This document shows positions 6,045 through 7,755 of a stretch of DNA of 7,755 nucleotides, in pieces. This DNA is from an uncultured Muribaculum sp. Lineage in GTDB: Bacteria > Bacteroidota > Bacteroidia > Bacteroidales > Muribaculaceae. The stretch lies in the NCBI GenBank assembly GCA_947573015.1, contig CANPDS010000118.1, forward strand, positions 1 through 7,755, read 5' to 3'. Positions within the stretch are counted from its first letter, which is position 1. The number at the start of each line of letters is the position of its first letter. The notes under the pieces are model-generated. The model was given only the letters and a program-made list of their open reading frames with translations, had not been told where the DNA came from and ran no database searches. Both the position numbers and the translations under genes were made by a program.

Positions 6045-6796
6045 GATTGCGGATAAAAATATGGCTTATGTTTGCCGTGACATTGTTGTGCGGTCATATC
6101 TCTGCCATGTCGGCCGAGCTACAGGCTACCGGTAGACGTAGCTATGAGGCTACGGCAGAAAAAGCCTCGCGCTTCTTCAGATATGGCGAGTGGGCCAATG
6201 CCGCAGCTATGTATGAGCTGATGATGGAGGAGCGTCCCAAGGTGTGCGACAATTATTCGCATGCCATTGTGGTGGCTGGCATGCGCTCTCTGCCTGACTA
6301 CGAGATGGCGGTGACCGAGCGCGCACAGGCCAATCTTGTGCCTATGGACTCATTGCTGCAAGGTGTGAGAAGTGTCAGTTTCTCTCTTGGGCAGACTTCT
6401 CAGTATGAAGGGTATCTGTTATTGCTTAAAGAGCGCCAACCGTGGCTTGGACGGAGTATCGACAAGCAGTTGTTGCGCTACTATCTATTTCGCCGCAATG
6501 GCGAGGGCATAGTGACATATAGCCGCATAATGCTCTCGGGAGCGCCAGACAATGCCGATTTCATGCTGGCTTTGGCTCAGGGACAGTTGTTGCAAGGGAA
6601 TTACGAGGGAGCTGTGGATACTTATCGGCAATTGCTCGCCATGCATCCTTACAATTATGAAGCATTGCTGTATCTGGGCAATTATTTCAAGAATAATGGC
6701 CGGATGGAGGAGGCCCTCGGTTATCTGCGCAGGGCTATGTCGTTGAAGCCTACGCCCTATGTGGCAGGAATGATCAGGGAGATTGTGAAGGAGTAG
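6038..6796 (+). CDS. Exported TPR-repeat protein of unknown function
   Basis: A 252-residue protein with an N-terminal signal peptide (basic MKRLRIK, then hydrophobic IWLMFAVTLLC, with a likely cleavage after AMSA near residue 26). C18 is preceded by L-L, which does not fit a lipobox. Helical repeats follow: one TPR-like unit at ~43-68 (FFRYGEWANAAAMYELMMEE) and two clear TPRs at ~173-238 (LALAQGQLLQGNYEGAVDTY, then ALLYLGNYFKNNGRMEEALG). The middle (~70-170) is helical but without a sharp repeat. TPRs mediate protein-protein contacts, so a periplasmic scaffold role is plausible; I do not recognise a named family. The frame extends upstream to a TTG at 6002, but the signal-peptide-like N-terminus begins at ATG 6038. 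rfbA follows after 67 bp on the same strand, perhaps co-transcribed. Confidence 0.82.
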   Translation: MKRLRIKIWLMFAVTLLCGHISAMSAELQATGRRSYEATAEKASRFFRYGEWANAAAMYELMMEERPKVCDNYSHAIVVAGMRSLPDYEMAVTERAQANLVPMDSLLQGVRSVSFSLGQTSQYEGYLLLLKERQPWLGRSIDKQLLRYYLFRRNGEGIVTYSRIMLSGAPDNADFMLALAQGQLLQGNYEGAVDTYRQLLAMHPYNYEALLYLGNYFKNNGRMEEALGYLRRAMSLKPTPYVAGMIREIVKE

Positions 6797-6863
6797 TGAA
6801 AATTTCTTAATTCTCACACCATAATCGCTCTGTATTTCGTTAAACTGTATATAACAACCAAAT

Positions 6864-7754
6864 ATGAAAGGTATAGTTCTCGCCGGTGGAGCCGGCACGC
6901 GTCTTTATCCTGTGACTCAAGGAGTGTCGAAGCAGCTGCTTCCCATTTATGACAAGCCTATGGTATATTATCCCGTGTCGGTGCTTATGCTTGCCGGCAT
7001 ACGTGATATCCTTATAATATCCACTCCTGACGATCTGCCTTCGTTCAAGCGTCTGCTTGGCGACGGAAGCCGTCTGGGTGTAAGATTTGAATATGCCGAG
7101 CAGCCTCGTCCTGAGGGATTGGCACAGGCGTTTATCATCGGTAAGGATTTTATTGGAGATGATGATGTGGTGTTGGTGCTCGGCGACAACATATTCTATG
7201 GACAGGGATTTACCGGAATGCTCAACGATGCAGCACGCTTGGTGCGTGAGCAGCGTGATGCTGTAGTGTTTGCATATCAGGTGCAGGACCCGGAACGTTA
7301 CGGTGTGGTAAGTTTCGATGCTGACGGCAAGGCTATGGATATTCAGGAGAAACCAGAGTTTCCGACATCGGATTTCGCTGTTGTCGGACTGTATTTCTAT
7401 CCAAACGATGTAGTAAAAGTGGCATCAGAGGTGAAACCTTCGCCACGTGGAGAACTGGAGATCACTTCTGTTAACATGAATTATCTCAGCCAGAAGCGAT
7501 TGAGCGTGAAAAAGTTCGGACGTGGATTTGCATGGCTCGATACAGGCACTGTGGATTCGCTTCTTGAGGCCTCAAATTTTGTGGCCGCTATAGAAAAGCG
7601 GCAGGGATTCCAGATCGCTGCGCTTGAGGAGATAGCTTTCCGGCGTGGATTTATCACGGCGGAGCAGTTGCTTGACATTGCCCAGCCTCTTGCCGGTAAT
7701 GCCTATGGAGCATATCTTGTGCAGCTGGCCAACGATGGCCCAAATCCGAGATAA
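6864..7754 (+). CDS. rfbA: Glucose-1-phosphate thymidylyltransferase (RmlA/RfbA)
   Basis: Makes dTDP-glucose from dTTP and glucose-1-phosphate, the first and feedback-regulated step toward dTDP-L-rhamnose for surface polysaccharide; cytoplasmic. The 296 residues and complete motif set fit RmlA: LAGGAGTRLYPVT (6-18), SKQLLPIYDKPM (22-33), QPRPEGLAQAFIIG (80-93), LGDNIFYGQGF (106-116), QDPERYGVV (141-149), EKP (162-164) and WLDTGT (224-229). D108 and D226 correspond to the Mg-binding aspartates of E. coli RmlA (D111, D226). At 202 the usual EITD reads EITS; this may be a lineage variant. The start ATG follows an A-rich leader (ATAACAACCAAAT) with no Shine-Dalgarno match. The stop ends one base before the window edge, so the rest of any rml cluster is not visible. 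Confidence 0.97.
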   Translation: MKGIVLAGGAGTRLYPVTQGVSKQLLPIYDKPMVYYPVSVLMLAGIRDILIISTPDDLPSFKRLLGDGSRLGVRFEYAEQPRPEGLAQAFIIGKDFIGDDDVVLVLGDNIFYGQGFTGMLNDAARLVREQRDAVVFAYQVQDPERYGVVSFDADGKAMDIQEKPEFPTSDFAVVGLYFYPNDVVKVASEVKPSPRGELEITSVNMNYLSQKRLSVKKFGRGFAWLDTGTVDSLLEASNFVAAIEKRQGFQIAALEEIAFRRGFITAEQLLDIAQPLAGNAYGAYLVQLANDGPNPR

Positions 7755-7755
7755 T

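Noticed and set aside
6797..6863. Promoter or terminator in the gap before rfbA
   Set aside because: A/T-rich but no TAnnTTTG match and no stable hairpin, so nothing is claimed.

Overview
The window looks like ordinary chromosomal DNA from a member of the Bacteroidota, most plausibly Bacteroidales and possibly a Muribaculaceae-like gut lineage. This is inferred from protein features (a Bacteroidetes-style dGTPase beginning MSWDRLI, a TPM protein with zinc ribbons, a thioredoxin-like protein without its CXXC), A-rich leaders that mostly lack Shine-Dalgarno sequences, and promoter boxes of the TAnnTTTG type. I see no transposase, integrase, CRISPR array, tRNA or rRNA, and base composition is even throughout.

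Layout. Positions 3-4657 hold five genes on the + strand: the 3' part of a LolA-like/thioredoxin-like fusion protein (5' end outside the window), thiol peroxidase (tpx), a dGTP triphosphohydrolase (dgt), a membrane protein with a TPM domain, two zinc ribbons and a Gly-rich tail, and dihydroneopterin aldolase (folB). The tpx-dgt gap carries two strong hairpins followed by a good Bacteroidetes promoter for dgt. Positions 4661-5976 hold a - strand pair, pyrH then frr, which ends tail to tail with folB only 3 bp apart. A hairpin with a T-rich tail inside folB reads as a likely terminator for frr. From 6038 the + strand resumes with an exported TPR-repeat protein and a complete rmlA/rfbA, whose stop codon lies one base before the window end.

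How the genes relate. Most are housekeeping: peroxide defence (tpx), nucleotide pool control (dgt, pyrH), ribosome recycling (frr), folate synthesis (folB) and the first step of dTDP-rhamnose synthesis (rfbA). The three less defined genes all look exported or membrane-bound: the thioredoxin-like fusion, the TPM protein and the TPR protein. I found no convincing new multi-gene system. The points most worth a second look are the structured tpx-dgt gap, the face-to-face promoter boxes between pyrH and the TPR gene, the antisense terminator inside folB, and the membrane topology of the TPM/zinc-ribbon protein.
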